64,000 nt of DNA from Edolisoma coerulescens (taxonomy: Eukaryota > Chordata > Aves > Passeriformes > Campephagidae), in the NCBI GenBank assembly GCA_013397115.1, contig VWZW01006824.1, forward strand, positions 372,001 through 436,000, written 5' to 3'. Position 1 is the first letter of the stretch; each line of letters opens with the position of its first letter. The notes beneath the pieces are model-generated. The model worked only from the letters and a program-made list of their open reading frames with translations. It searched no databases and was not told the DNA's origin. The position numbers and the translations under genes are program-made. This document shows, piece after piece, positions 22,290 through 34,840 of this stretch.

Positions 22290-23659
22290 TAGGGCCATGG
22301 CAGGGACTGTTTGATCTTTAGTGATGCTGAGATCTCAGCTTGCACCAAATATCGCTTTTCCAGGCAGCACATGAGAGAGCAGGAGCCCCAGCTTCACCCC
22401 AGAAGGCATCTTTCTCCTTTGTCCGTGAACAAATGAAGCTGATCCATGCAAAAGTATGCAGGGGTTTCCAGCTGTGGCTATCCTTGCACCACTGACAGGC
22501 AGTGAAGGTCTGAGGCAGAGCTGAGTTTACATCATGACATTTAACATGCGTGGCAAAACCAGAAGTTGAGCATCAGCTGTTAAGATTAGATCCCGACGTC
22601 AAAGAGTTTGGAATTAGAAGCACAGGCAAAAGGGAAAGCAGCTCTACCTCACAGCAAGCTCCTGTTTCATTCTTGAGACGCTCTAATTGCTACTATTTTT
22701 AATTGTGTATTTATACCACAGGCTATTTCTTTCCCTTTAACAAGACAGGAGTGAAATCAGCTTATAATATTTCTACATCTTTTCGTGAAGGTGTCGAAGT
22801 AACTGCCTGCTCATTTTTACTTTTTTAGGGCTGCAAAAAAAGGAATTGATAAATGCCAAAGGAATGAAGAGTCAGGGTTTCTTCCCAGCTGGGAGATTTC
22901 AGTGTGGGTAAGGGAAGGAACCCAGGAAAAGGGGGAAAGGGGGTCCAGGTCTGACGCACATGAGCCTATGGCCACCTCTCCAAAACAGGCTCCACCTGGC
23001 AGGACAGTTCAGTGGGGAACTGTGGCCTTTGACAGAGCTGATGAAACAGATTCAGAGCAACTCGGGTTTAAAAAATCCTGGTGCTCCCAGGTCAGGGGGT
23101 TGGTGAGAAGGCTGGGACCAGTTTTCCTGCACTTGGAAGTTCAGGGAGGAAAGCATGGCAAGAGAGGTGGTATTGCCTCTTTCAGGTTTGCAGGAGCCCT
23201 TCTCTGTTGCTAGTCCAGACCTTCACCTCCCAGATGTTCACCTACCAACCTTCAGGGTGGATAAGGTGAGGGGAAGAAAGCAAGGCAGGAGGAAGCACCC
23301 TCTATCTCATAACTCTTAGTGGATGCAGGAGTTATGAAAAGGAATGAGGAAAAAACCCCAACCTAATATTTTAGCTTCCAAATTTTAATTTTGTTCAACT
23401 AAAAATACAGAAAATTCAAGTTTTCGCCATTTGTGCAAACAGTTGTAAATTTTGTTGAGTCTTTTAAAGTTGACCTGTTACACTGGAGATGCCCAAGGGA
23501 TGCCTTACATTCAGGAGGGCAAGTGGAGAGACAAGGAAGAAATCTACTTGAAGGGATGCTTTAGGGATAAAACACATTCTGGGGGTGGCCTGTTTTGGGA
23601 ATTGGCTAAGACAGGGTGACCTGTAGAGCAGTAAAGCAAATGAATAAATGCATTTGGGA
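22290..23659. other. Gene-free unique sequence
   Basis: No supported gene or assigned repeat. The block 22640-22840 is AT-rich and looks well ordered (several TTTAATTG and TTATAATATTTC cores). Without alignment it cannot be called conserved. Confidence 0.5.
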
Positions 23660-23815
23660 TTATTTCGGGGGGAGGGTTGTGTGTTTGAGGTTTTTGTGTC
23701 TGTGTTTTTTCGGGTTTTTTGGGTTTTGTGTGTGTGTGTGGTTTTGTTTGTTTGTGGTTTTGGGCGGCGGGGAGGGGGGGGTGTTTGGTTTGGGGTTTTT
23801 TGGGGGTTTTTTTAA
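23660..23815. repeat. G/T-rich low-complexity tract with G-quadruplex potential
   Basis: Almost only G and T on the plus strand for about 150 bases, including a short (GT)n run near 23728-23739 and TTTG repeats. At 23762-23781 the run GGGCGGCGGGGAGGGGGGGG has four or more closely spaced G tracts, the pattern of a G-quadruplex. Further GGGG tracts follow to 23810. Open frames here come from base composition, not coding. Confidence 0.85.
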
Positions 23816-24262
23816 TGCCTTGTAGGGTCAGCACTTGAGGAAATAAACCTCGAGGGGCTATTTGGGTACCATGAAGCAATGCAAAAAATTAATCTAAGCC
23901 TGAAAATCAAGGAAGAGCTCCAGTGGAAGTCCTGGATGACCTGGCAGTGGGCTCACTGCTCATCCTTCCCAAACCATTTTCTTCAAAGTCAAATGCCTCC
24001 AGTCACCCTCCTTCCCAAATCAGGAGCAGGACAGGGCCTGGGGGAATCCCTGAATAACCCCCCTTGTGAGATCCTCCAGACAGAGCACAAACCACTGACC
24101 CCTGCTCTGACCCAATGATCCCAGCAGTTTTCCTACACTTTTAGTTGTCCACCCATCCAGGCAGTAACACCCCAAACTGGATACAAGAAAACTGAGGGAC
24201 ACCGCATCAGAGCCTGACTAAAGTCAAGGCAAATGGCATCCACTGCTTTCCCTCATCCACAG
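23816..24262. other. Gene-free sequence between low-complexity tract and CR1
   Basis: Ordinary sequence with no gene or repeat that I can recognise. Confidence 0.5.
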
Positions 24263-24360
24263 ATTCAGTCACAGAATATCCAGAGTTGGAAGGGACCCAC
24301 AAGGATCATCAAAGTCCAGCTCCTGGCCCTGCACTCTCCCTGAGCAGTGGGCAGCCTGGG
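24263..24360 (-). mobile_element. Short CR1 LINE 3' fragment (CCAGAGTTGGAAGGGACCCA subfamily)
   Basis: The landmarks AATATCCAGAGTTGGAAGGG, AAGTCCAGCTCCTGGCCCTG and CACTCTCCCTGAGCAGTG belong to the CR1 subfamily also seen at 50371-50560 and 63424-63611. Minus strand. The left boundary is clear; the right boundary is approximate. Confidence 0.82.
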
Positions 24361-24514
24361 AGTGAAGGGAAAAGCATTTTTAGGTTGTAAATCAGACTGT
24401 CAAGAAACAGCTACAGAAGCTCCCAGCCACAGAAGCCACTTGGAAGTCACAAAGAGCAAACTAAACTTCAGGGTAACAAAAGCTGAACGACAACAAAAAG
24501 TGCCCCAAGATATA

Positions 24515-24845
24515 AAAAACCCTACAAGCAAACAGCAAAACCCAAAGAAAACCTCACCCCCAGAAAAACCTGCCTGTATAAATAATTCAGAAATGGTCAA
24601 AAAAACAAAACAGGGAACCACCCACTTCCCCAGACTGCCAGAAATGGAGGGGAAAGACAACAACAAAGTCAACAGCCATCCCAACAAACTGCCCAAACCC
24701 AGGAACAATAACCCCCTCCCTCCCCAACCTGCTGAAAAGACCCACAGCAGTAATGTTCCCTGCTGAAAAGCCATCCAGAAAAAAAAATATTTAAAAAAAA
24801 CCAAAAAAACAACAAAAAAAAAAACAAACAAAAAACCAAAATAAA
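24515..24845. repeat. A/C-rich low-complexity tract
   Basis: The plus strand is dominated by A and C, ending in a pure A/C stretch at 24779-24842 (runs such as AAAAAAACAACAAAAAAAA). Its minus-strand translation gives a spurious hydrophobic protein of about 170 residues, an artefact of TTT and TTG codons. The tract is roughly complementary in composition to the G/T-rich tract 0.8 kb upstream. Confidence 0.8.
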
Positions 24846-24914
24846 GACAGAAGCCACACTGTCCCTTGTTGGTTTTTTGGAAATATTTATGAACAATATT
24901 CAGAGGAAATGTTC

Positions 24915-25000
24915 TCAAGGGGAAGTCACGTAACCAAGTACAGAACCCAGGCAGAGATTAGGAAAACAGATGGATCTTGCTCTCCAGAGGAGATTTCTGA
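24915..25000 (-). mobile_element. Possible MIR SINE relic
   Basis: The order AAGTCACGTAACCAAGTAC, GAACCCAGGCAGAG and ATCTTGCTCTCCAGAG resembles the minus strand of MIR (a segment like AAGTAACTTGCCCAAGGTCA followed by a GAACCCAGG segment). Matches are broken by many substitutions, so this is a weak call. Confidence 0.35.
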
Positions 25001-27229
25001 TGCCTAACAAGTCCAAAGCCATCCGCTCATTCCTACCACGCACATACATCAAGGCTCTGACAAAGAACAACCTCGTACCTTACCTACTGGCACTCCTGAT
25101 GAGACACTTTAGCTGGCAAAGCTTTGATTTATCAACTCAAGAGCTGACTGATGCCAGTAGAGTCATCCAGTTTTCAGAGGGTTTCCCAATCCATTTCCCT
25201 TTTTCAGCTGAAAACTTCAAATGTTCTTTAACTAAATACCCATAGGATGGTTTGCTGTTAATGGTCCTTGCAAGAGAGAATTTTGCACAGAGGAGACCAT
25301 TTTTGCACAGAAAGTAACAGGCCACTGTGGAAGCTTCTGTAGGACCTGCTGTCGGTCTGGACGGTCGGGACTGCGAGAGACGAGAGATCTCTTGAGGTTG
25401 GTTTTAGAACNGCTCTGACCCTTGGACCTGTCTGCAAGCAGAGGGTGTTGTTCCATCATAAGGGGGATTGGCTTCAGTGGCCAGACCATTGTTTTCCAGT
25501 TGTTCAGTAACTGAGGCCTGGTATCTCAAAGCTGGCTTTCATTTCAATCTCGCTTGTAGTTTCCATATTCTCAGCATCTTTTGCCAGGCAATCATATTTA
25601 TAAGGTTTTCCTGTTTCATCTTCCCCAACAGACCACAAGAGAGGTATCAATAAGTTTGAATAAAATAAGGCAGTAGTGATGAATTCTGGTCCACGAAAAG
25701 ATATCTTTGTCATTTAGCATCCAATTGAAGAAAATGTAGTTAAGCACTGGGTTCATATGAAGATTTTAGTATTGTGTTGCTTTTATGTTTTGTTTGACCA
25801 CAGGTAGGAAATAATTATTCAGAGGATATCACATTAGAGCACCTCTTCATAAAATCCACCTTCCATGTCCCTAATCAATACTGACAATAAAAACCTCACT
25901 GGGACCTTCTGAACAAGCAGGGACCTTACTCCAAATGTCTACTGGGGAAATAAGAAAGAAACAAATTCCACCTGGAATAAAAGGTCAGTCTCAAAGGGCT
26001 GCTTGAAGTCTCTGTTGACACCCACACAGCTTCCCATGTATTGGTAATTAGTGGTGCTGCTCCCAGCCACAGAAGACAATTTATTTGGAGGTCTAACTGG
26101 CATCTTTAGCACTTGTAATTGTCTCTTCCCCCTGAATTTTGGCAGCTGAGGTGACAAGTGGCCACCTCCTGTTTTGCATCCCCCTGGGGCTGTGCAGGTT
26201 GGACCCCCAGCACGGTTTTGCATTTGACTGGGGCAGGGCAGCATTCCACTGCACAAACACGGACTGAGCTCTTCCTGCAGTGATCTGTGGCCAGCAGGTA
26301 GAAATAAAGCTGAGGTTGCTCCTGGGTGTCTCCAATTGTTACGCCAGCAAAGCCCCAGGAATGAATGCCCAGCATCTGAGGGTGTCCTCCTGCCTCCACT
26401 CACAGCAAACACGGGAAACAACTCTTTTTGCAACTGCGTCTGAAAACCCTGTGCTGGTTTTCCGTATAATTTGGCTTCAGAGAGGCCTCATTAGGACTGG
26501 GGTCCTTGTCCCCTCAGCGTCCCCTGACACGCAGTGGCAGAGCTGCGTTACTGTGGGTCCTGGGACACGTTCCATTTCCCAGAGTCAGAGATCTGCTTAC
26601 AGGACACCCAAGCTCACATGACGTGGGTTTGGAGACTCGTTTACAGCGAGCAAATCCAGCAGCCTGGGCAGACCTGTTGGGACATTTATAATTGTGTCAC
26701 CAGGCCATGCAAGCCCTGTCCAAGAGCAGGACAGGCTGTCCTCTGCCCTTCCCAGCCTCTTACCCACGTCCTTAATTGGAGGGTGATATCACTGCTTTGA
26801 CCTACTCTTCTTTAGCAAAAGAATAGCATGCTTGCATCTGTCACAAATGCACCGAGGCAAATGTGCTGATTGTCACGAGAAATATTTGATTCAGGACTTT
26901 TGACCTCAAGAAAGTCACATGATCTCTAAGGAAATTTAAATAAATTCCAGGCAATTCTCCACGCACCCCCATACGCAGCCAGCCAGTACTCATCAATCTT
27001 AGGAGCCATTTAAAAGTTCTGCAAAAATAAAAATCTGATTTTTTGAACATTTAAAATATACTGTACATTTGATATCCTGCATTAAGTTTCCAGGAGACAT
27101 TCCCACTAGGTTAATAATCTTTTATCTCTAAGTAATTCTCATTTTTCATTCACAAGTTACAGTACTACTGAGTCTCTTTCAGTGCATTTTTCTCAAGTTC
27201 CCCAGGTGTTTAAGCCAGGGGAGAAGGGA
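25001..27229. other. Gene-free sequence with an assembly gap
   Basis: No supported gene. An n at 25411 marks a gap. The 90 bases before it (about 25320-25410) differ in character from the surroundings, with a CTGTCGGTCTGGACGGTCGG block and GAGAGACGAGAGATCTC. This looks like the edge of an LTR-type repeat but is not assignable. Sequence right of the gap does not overlap the left side. The rest shows nothing recognisable. Confidence 0.5.
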
Positions 27230-27331
27230 AGGTCAAAAGAAACTAAGCAACTTGCTGAAGGTCCCTAAAAAAAAAGGAAGAGGTAAGAAAACCCAGGTGT
27301 CTCCACACTGGCTCAGCACTCTTATAAACAG
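27230..27331 (-). mobile_element. MIR SINE relic
   Basis: Read on the plus strand, ACTAAGCAACTTGCTGAAGG, then AAGAAAACCCAGGTGTCTCC, then GGCTCAGCACTCTTATAAAC follow the minus-strand MIR order (a TAAGTAACTTGCCCAAGGTC-like block, an AACCCAGGTCT-like block, and a GTGCTCTTAACCA-like block). An A run interrupts the middle. MIR is a tRNA-derived SINE inactive since early amniote evolution and rare in birds. Confidence 0.7.
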
Positions 27332-29562
27332 ATTCATTTTACAGTCCTTCAAAGGTCAAAGCCAAAAAGAGGTTTCAAGGAGACAATAAAAATGTATGTA
27401 CACAGAAAACTTTGCACACCAAATCTAGAGTTATTTAGATATTTAAAAAGCCTGAATAAAAGCACTCTCACTTGCTGACTCAGAGCTCTCAGCTCTCGTG
27501 TTTTAGGAAACACAGATCCCTTCTAGGTGCCCCCGCAAGACTTGGTGTTGTACAAGTGTTGAGAGAAAAAACCCCTCCCACCTCTTAAGTAGCACCAAAA
27601 TTATTCTTTTTGGTAAGTGGCATGAAAACCAGTCCTGTTGATGCTCGAGCAGGGAGTCTCAGGCACCAGAGTCAAACCTTGGCCAGATGGGCCATCAGAA
27701 GGGAGCACAGAACCTCAGCACCTCTGAAGCCTTCCAAAGGATTGCCATCTCCTTGAAGAGTTTGTTTTCCTTAAGAAATAAGAAGTTTGACTCCTTTGCT
27801 AAGGTAAAATAAACAAATAGAGAGAAATGTTTGTTCCCCCAAACCAGAGAACAGAAGCTAAACCCACCTTTGAGTCAGAAATCTCCTGTAACTCTGCGCT
27901 GAAGTGAGCCCAGGGGTCTCCCTGCTCACCCTGAAGGCCGATACCTGAGGGCACCTGAGAAGCAGCACAGGAGCAGAGGGCATGAGGAAAACCAGAGCAC
28001 TTTTAAGACTCAGCAGTCAATGACTCAGCCTGCTGTGACATGGCAGCAGCCAAATTCTCCGATATCCAGCAGTCCAATCTCCACAGCACCAAATGAGAGC
28101 TGGGAGAGCTCTCATCCCAGATGGTGCACTCAGATGTGCCCTTCTCAATCTCCTGAGTTCTCAAAAAGCTCATGCAATTTTATTCTAAGCTTTTTCACGC
28201 TTCAGGACAGGCTAACAGAGCATCCATTATTTTACCTCCCTTCCACGTCCTCTCTCTGTCTCCCCTGACAGGACGGGAACACCTCCCATGCCAGGGAGCA
28301 TTTCCAGCTACTCTGAACACCCACACTCGACAGCAAGGGGAGGTGACTGCACAGAGTCAGTACGGCTGCTTGAGTCAGAGCTTGGCTTTCCAGATGAAAG
28401 CTTCCCGCAAGCTCTAATCCCACTCTCCTTGGCCCAGCTCCTTAGAACCTCACAGCCCAGCAAGGCTCAATCCTCCCCAAAAGCTTCAGAAATTTGTGAG
28501 AGGAGGAACCTGCTGCCACAGTTTTTACAAGCCCCGCGTTGCAACACTCAGGGCGGCTCTGAACAAGGTGGTACAGCTGCTTCTCACACCCTGATCCTCT
28601 TCCTAAAGCTGTTTTAGCTCTGAGGGACACCACAGCTGAATGCTGGGAAGCTTTCCCTCTGGGAGAAGGTAAAGGCAGCTCCTGGTCGTTGATGTGACTG
28701 TGGCACTGGGTGGTGTTGGTGCAGAGGTTCAGTTTATCAGAGTCAGCTGCCTCCGTCCCACCAGGTTCTCCTGGCAGGAACACGCTCCAGGAAGGGACAT
28801 TCAGTTTGGATGGATAAACAGTAACGGTTGCCAGCAGGAGAGATTAACTGCTGAGGTGAAAAGGTTGTCAGCAAAGCTGGGCTGAATGTTTTCAGTGCAA
28901 CCTGAGCCCCAGACACTGCCCTACAAGCCCAGGTGAGCACAGGAGGAAGCACAGCCCAGGTTCGTTTGGAGATGTACCATTTCGTCACAAATAGGGACTT
29001 GGTTTCAAGAGATCAGCTTTGAAATAAAATGCTCAACAGCAAGTGAGATTCATGTTAAAACAGGTGAAGTGTTGGAAGGTTAAATGCAGCTGTGGCAGCT
29101 GATGAACTTGATCCAACATCACATCTAGATAAGTGCTACATACCTTCTTCAGAAGCCACTTAGCAACCCCAAAGTTTCCACAATTAAGGACATATAAAGG
29201 CAGCATTTCACAGAAATGGATGAATTTTGAAAGACTTCTTTTGCTTATGTTGTCTTCCAAGGGGGAAGGACTCAAGCTGGGTAGCTGTTGGTTTCTGTTA
29301 TGAAACTTTACTACATCTGAAGTTTTGAGTCCTCTGTGTGTGCTGGCTTTATCCTACTGCAGCTGACCCAACATCTCAACATCCCAGCAAAACACTGTCC
29401 CTGGGTGCTTGCTGTACTTGCCACCACTCTCCTGGCAGAGCGATGGGATCAGTCCGAGGAGTCAGATTTGGGAACTGGAGGAGGGAAGAGTGAATGGAAA
29501 CAGATGCAGCATTCTTCACGTGGCTAAAATGTACCCGGAAGTTTCCCATGCTTGCCTTCCTT
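27332..29562. other. Gene-free unique sequence
   Basis: No supported gene or clear repeat. Open frames at 28020-28890 occur on both strands without recognisable domains. Confidence 0.55.
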
Positions 29563-29576
29563 TATATATATATATA
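29563..29576. repeat. Short (TA)n microsatellite
   Basis: Seven TA units within TTTATATATATATATAAAAT. Confidence 0.9.
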
Positions 29577-29772
29577 AAATAAAGCTGGGCAGCAGTTCAG
29601 ACCTAAGATTAAAATAATCTCTTTGTGTCATCCCAAAGCAAGAGCAGAGGGCACCTCTGTGCTTTGCCAGCTTCTCTGCCCCTGCTGCCAGCACAGACTG
29701 TGCAGGCTCCAGCTCCTCCTGGACAAGCAGGACCCAAGAAAGTTCCTTTTTCATAGCCATTATTTGGAGACA

Positions 29773-29922
29773 TTCATAGAATCAGAGAATCCAGAATGGT
29801 TTGGGTTGGAAGGAACCTTAAAGCTCCTTCAGTTCCACCGCAACATGGGCAGGGACACCTTCCACTATCCCAGGTTGCTCCAAGCCCCGTCCAGCCTGGC
29901 CTTGAACACTTCATGAAGTCCA
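29773..29922 (-). mobile_element. CR1 LINE 3' end, short
   Basis: TCATAGAATCAGAGAATCC, TGGTTTGGGTTGGAAGGAAC, GGGCAGGGACACCTTCCACT and CCAGCCTGGCCTTGAACACT give about 150 bases of the CR1 3' end. Minus strand. Confidence 0.92.
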
Positions 29923-30852
29923 CAGCTTCAAGCTCTTCCCTCAGACATGCTTTGCTTGGTTGGGAAGGCTTGGTTTGGGAGATTTTTAAAACCAGCTACC
30001 AGTTCCTAAGCTCAGGGGTGATAACCTGCACTACACACAAGTCCAGATGGAGATGATCCACCTCAGGTGGTAGCAATAACCTGCAGGAGTGTTTAACTCA
30101 CCCCAGAAGAGTTATGAAACATGCAGTCAGCTTCTCTAGAGCTGCTATTGCAAGAGAATCTGGCTTTTCATTTAGAAATAGATTTATTTCCACAACTATG
30201 AGGGCCTGAGTGTTTGAGAACAAGAACTCAATGTTCACAAGCCAATAAGCAAACCCTTAGGTTTCTTTGTATTTAGAAGAAAAAAAAAAAAAAAAGACTT
30301 AGGCCTGACTCGTAATTTTCAAATTCCTGGAGGCAACGAACTCAGTATTCTGTAGTCTCTTGTGTATTGGGACATTCACGAGTTTCTCTGCACATAGCTG
30401 ACAGAAGTTTCACACGAGCCTTTCAACCCCATTGCCGTGCTCTGTGGAAATCTGTTCCATTGAATGCAGTCCAGGAAAACTGGTCTGTGACTTCCACAGG
30501 AGATGCTCATGAATAATACATCTAGCTGTTTTCAGCAAATCCAAACCTCTAATGAAAAGCAAAGGCATATTCCCAGTTTGAGCTCCGCTGAGCACCAGAT
30601 CAGACCCTAGCAATGCAAATCCACAGCCAGGGGCAGAATGCAGACCTTCAGCCTGCCTTAACCTGGAACACAAAGCCAAAGGTTTCACTTCAAATGTGCT
30701 GCTTCACCTTTTAGCACAGGGATTTATAGATATTGGCTTATACTATTGGATGTTCTCTTCAGCACAATCAGCGCAGAGGGTTTTTTTGTATGCACTGCTG
30801 CATAAAGATTTTTTAAGCAAGATTTTTTAAATGCATTCTTTATGCATATAAT
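29923..30852. other. Gene-free sequence with A run
   Basis: No gene. A 16-base A run lies at 30280-30295. No upstream mRNA-like sequence marks it as a processed pseudogene tail. AT-rich from 30720 to 30850. Confidence 0.55.
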
Positions 30853-30995
30853 TATAGGATCACAGACTGGTTTGGGTTGGAAGGGACCTTAAAGATCATC
30901 TCGTTCCACTCCCTGCCATGGGCAGGGACACCTTCCACTATCTGGTTGCTCCAAGCCCCATCCAGCCTGGCCTTTGAACACTTCAAGGGATGGGA
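30853..30995 (-). mobile_element. CR1 LINE 3' end, short
   Basis: ATAGGATCACAGACTGGTTT, GGAAGGGACCTTAAAGATCA, CTGCCATGGGCAGGGACACC and CATCCAGCCTGGCCTTTGAA. Minus strand, about 140 bases, same subfamily as the copy 1 kb upstream. Confidence 0.92.
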
Positions 30996-33900
30996 TGTAA
31001 ATTTTTTTTTTATACACATAGAAAATATTTTTCACCTCCACTGCTGCCTCATGTCAAATACCTGAGGCCATTCAGTGCTTTAGCAACAGGAGTCTAGAGG
31101 AGTTTCAGACTTACATAGCCACTGGGTGGGGGTGGCTAAGCCCCCAGGATGTCCCCTACCCAAAGCCTTGACCACACACAATGGTCAGCAGGACAGAGCA
31201 ACCTCTCAGTGTGTTCCCGGGAGCACCCCTGCCCCACATGGTGGAGTAGGCTGGGTTTAGGCATCTCTGTCTGGGGAGAGAGCCAGAATCAGGGCTGATA
31301 GGTTTGCTTTGCCCCATGTATCTCTGCTCCTTGCCCAGCCACTATTGCAGGTCCTGCTGGGGGCCATCTTCCTCCCGACTGCCCAGCACTCTCCAGAGCC
31401 CTGAAAATTGATAAGGCTGCTTCATGATCTATGGCTGCTGGTTTTAATTAAAGCTGCCTCCTCTGCATAGCTCACAGCCTTGTGCAGACAGCAGCACAAA
31501 TTATTTCAGCCTCTCTGATCCACCAGATGCCAAGCTCACAATTACGAGCTGACATTATTCAGGAAAATTCTCCCCCTGCTCCCACTGGCTCAAGTGAAGT
31601 TGGAAGCAGAGAACTAAAGAGAAGATATACAATGACAGCAAACTAACCCTCCACTCATAACCCTGACTAAGCAGAAAGCTGTTTAAACACATCACCTTCA
31701 AACCTCCCCATCTTGGGAGCTCCTGGAGGACAGCAGCAGAGGGGATGAGGAGTCAGCCCAAGTGAGCCCCTCACTCGCAGCCTCCTTCAGGGCAGCAGGC
31801 AGCTCCTGGTCCCTTGAACTAACAAGACAGGTCCCAGTCAGGAGAGAACAGTGTCTCCTATTTGTGAGAATCCATTCTTGATCCCTACTGACACATTCTG
31901 GGAGTGGGGTGTGGGTTAGGGCTCCATTTACACCTGGAGTCACTTCTGGAGTTAACATTACCTCACTCCTCTGCAGGTGGGACTGGGGACGTTAATGGGC
32001 TGCAACTGCCCTGACCACTCTTCACTGGGCCCCACAACTCTCTGCCCTGCACAAAGCCAGACCCAGAAAGCTTTCCATGGGCACCACATGTTGTCCTCAC
32101 TTTCATGCTGCTTTTACAGCACATGAGGTTCAAGCAAGCCATTTTATCTTCCAAGCACCCTGGCGGAGGGGGAAAAAGAAAAACCCCCAGACTCCTGACC
32201 CTGCATTCCAGGTGGGGATGTCCAGCACTTGGACCTTGCTTTTTGGACCACCCTTGGTAGAGATAGTACTTAAATTCTGAAGTACCAGACCATTAACAGA
32301 TAATCTTATTTGCAGAGTGGGAGATTGTCTTCTTCCCTGTATAATCAGAGCAGAAGACAGGGCTGCCACCAGCTCATTCCTCCCAGGCTCCGTTCAGCTC
32401 AGAGCTCCTAAAATTTGGATCAGAGGCACCACAGCTACAGTCAACTCAAGACTTGCTGTTGAGGGTCTTGGAGGGAGATGTCAGACTCAGGTGCTGTGCA
32501 TCAAGACACCTGAGTCATGCCAACATGCAAATAACCATGAATATTAATTGATGAGAGGGCTTTATGGTCACTGCAGGATTGCAGGCAGCTTCAGCTCTTT
32601 CATGTGTGGGATGTGCAGTGTCTTCTTTCTCTCATGTCTCCAGTGTTGTCATAGAAGCAAGCAACATATTTTCTGGTACAGATCTACTCTGGTACATCCC
32701 AACTGGTACATTTCGTGCTTTGTTTCTGTCTCCAGAGGACAAGAACGACCATCTCAAACCTGTGTGAACTTTGAGGATGTTGCAGCATGCTGGGTGTTTT
32801 CAAAGGACCTGTGGTATCCGTCTTCAGGAAACAGATTGAAATGGCAGGGGGTGAGTGGTTGTACCAGACAGTGACGCTGCTCCACGGGTTTGGACTGTTA
32901 ATGCAAAATATAAACAATTAATTTATGTGAAAATACCAAATATTTTTAGAAATTATTTGTACATTCAGCCTTTAATAGAGGTGGAGGGGAAAGATTTTTC
33001 AAGACTACAATTGACATGGAATTTGACTCAAATGAAGAAGCTGAAGAAGCCCAAATTCACACTTAGAGTTTATTTCTTCATATAAGGTTCAAAAGCTACA
33101 TAAAAATGGGTACAGCTCTGAAATCTTTTCCCATCATGGAAATCAAAGTGATTCAAATACAGGTAATTCCCGGGTTCTGTAGCCAGGGTGCTCACATTTG
33201 TGGCACTCAGTGATCCCACAGAAACACAGTTCAAAGCCAGGTGCCTGACCCAGGGCCCTGAGCTCCAGTTGTGCTTCAAAGGGAAGCCTGCTAAGAAGGT
33301 GGATCTGGAGACACAAGGCTGCTCCTCACTCCTGGGAGGGTGTCCCTTGTTACACCCAGCTGGGAGACAGGGTCCCTGTGCTTCAGCTGGGGACCAACCC
33401 CACCAGCCTTTGCTCAAAGCTGGATGTTGTGATGACTCAAATGAGCATTTCTGCCTGCAGTCTAGCAGGAGCTGCACACTGTGCTCTCTGTGTGTCCTAG
33501 CTGAGGAAACGTTTTCCATAACATACGGAGCTCCAATCTATGTTTATAACAAGGCATGTCACTGAAGAGTACAGCACTTCCCCCCATGTCAAAGAGAAAA
33601 CAACCACCCTGGAGACAAAGTGCTACTCAGAGCTATCTCAGAACCAAATGGTTTTCTTCCCAGTGAAATGAAAATGCAGCATGATTAGGACTGTCAGCCT
33701 GAACACAGAGCTCCATGCAAAATTAATACAAATTGGGTTTCCTGGGTCCCTTTCTTCCTTCTCACCTAGGCACCTTGTACGAAAGCATCAAAGCACAGTC
33801 AGCAGCACCCAGCTGATCCAGTCCCTTCATCAGGAACATCCCTTCATCCTGCAGAGCTTGAAAAGTGATGGATGGAGACACTAGCCCTCTCTGGAAGCAG

Positions 33901-34579
33901 AAGGACACTCTGCAAGCAGGCATTTGCTCTGAGCTCTGCCTGGCCAGATATTTGCAGTTCTCTGGTACCCTCAAAAAGACACTGGTTCCCCTCTCACACC
34001 ACTGTTCACACTCGTGTCTCTGCAGGCACTTATCAAGCTGTGCCATCCCTCCATGAGCTCAGCCTGGGAAGGGCTTCCATTTATACTGGCAGGAGCCCTT
34101 GGGAGTTCTGCTTTCTGCTGTCCCTCCTCTGCACCTCCCTGAGGTTATGCTGGCAGTTCCACATGCCCCTGAGAGCACCCACTCCCCCAAATCATCTTTT
34201 CCTGGCTGAAAATAACACCCTCCTGCCCTTGGAGGGGTGCCAGTAGCTTCCCATCTCCAGCTGCAGCCTGGGATCACCTCCATCTGCAGCAGCTTTGGGG
34301 TGAATCCAAACTCAGGTAAAGTGCTCTTGCTTTTTCCAGGAGAAAGCTCTGGTGCTTCCCTCTCACATAAAAGATGATGGTTGGGGCTCTTCTGGAGTTA
34401 CAGATGATCCTAACTGCAGTTACAGCTCCTAATTTAGCAAACTTAACTTTGTTTCTCCACGTAAATCTTCCTCAGGTCCAACCTTCATGTTTGTCTTCTG
34501 TGAGGAAATGCCGCTTGTCTCTGTCCTACCTAAAAATAGATGGAAAGGGGTAAAGATGGAGCAGGGTTCTCAGAGGTGC
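30996..34579. other. Gene-free unique sequence
   Basis: About 3.6 kb with no supported gene. The block 31420-31660 is evenly mixed, with TTTTAATTAAAGC and AATTACGAGC cores, and reads like a possible conserved noncoding element, though this is not testable here. The frame at 33070-33519 (149 codons, minus) overlaps a 125-codon plus-strand frame in the same interval, arguing against coding. Confidence 0.5.
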
Positions 34580-34840
34580 CAGCACAAGAGGCAATAGCCA
34601 CAAAGTGAAATATATGAAATTCCACCTAAACATAATAAGAACTTGTTTGTTGTGCAAGTGGATGGATGAGGCAGCAGGTTGTCAGGAGAGGCTGTGAACT
34701 ATCCAACCCTGGAGAAATTCAAGCACTGCCTGGACACAGTCCTGGGCAAGCTGCTCCAGCTGATCCAGCTTTGTGGAAGGCTGGATTAGACACCTCCAGA
34801 AACAACTGGAGAGATTCCCAACCTCAACTGTTCTGTGATC
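34580..34840 (+). mobile_element. Old, diverged CR1 LINE 3' end
   Basis: Follows an older CR1 subfamily in order: GGCAATAGCCACAAAGTGAA, GAAATTCCACCTAAACATAA, ACCCTGGAGAAATTCAAGCA, CTGCCTGGACACAGTCCTGG, TTAGACACCTCCAGA and the terminal TCAACTGTTCTGTGATC. Many substitutions and deletions compared with the clean copies elsewhere in the window indicate greater age. Confidence 0.75.

Noticed and set aside
24400..24918. Minus-strand frame of 172 codons resembling a membrane protein
   Set aside because: It is the translation of an A/C-rich low-complexity tract, and the phenylalanine and leucine richness comes from base composition.
30280..30295. Poly-A tail of a processed pseudogene
   Set aside because: No mRNA-like sequence or flanking target-site duplication found upstream.
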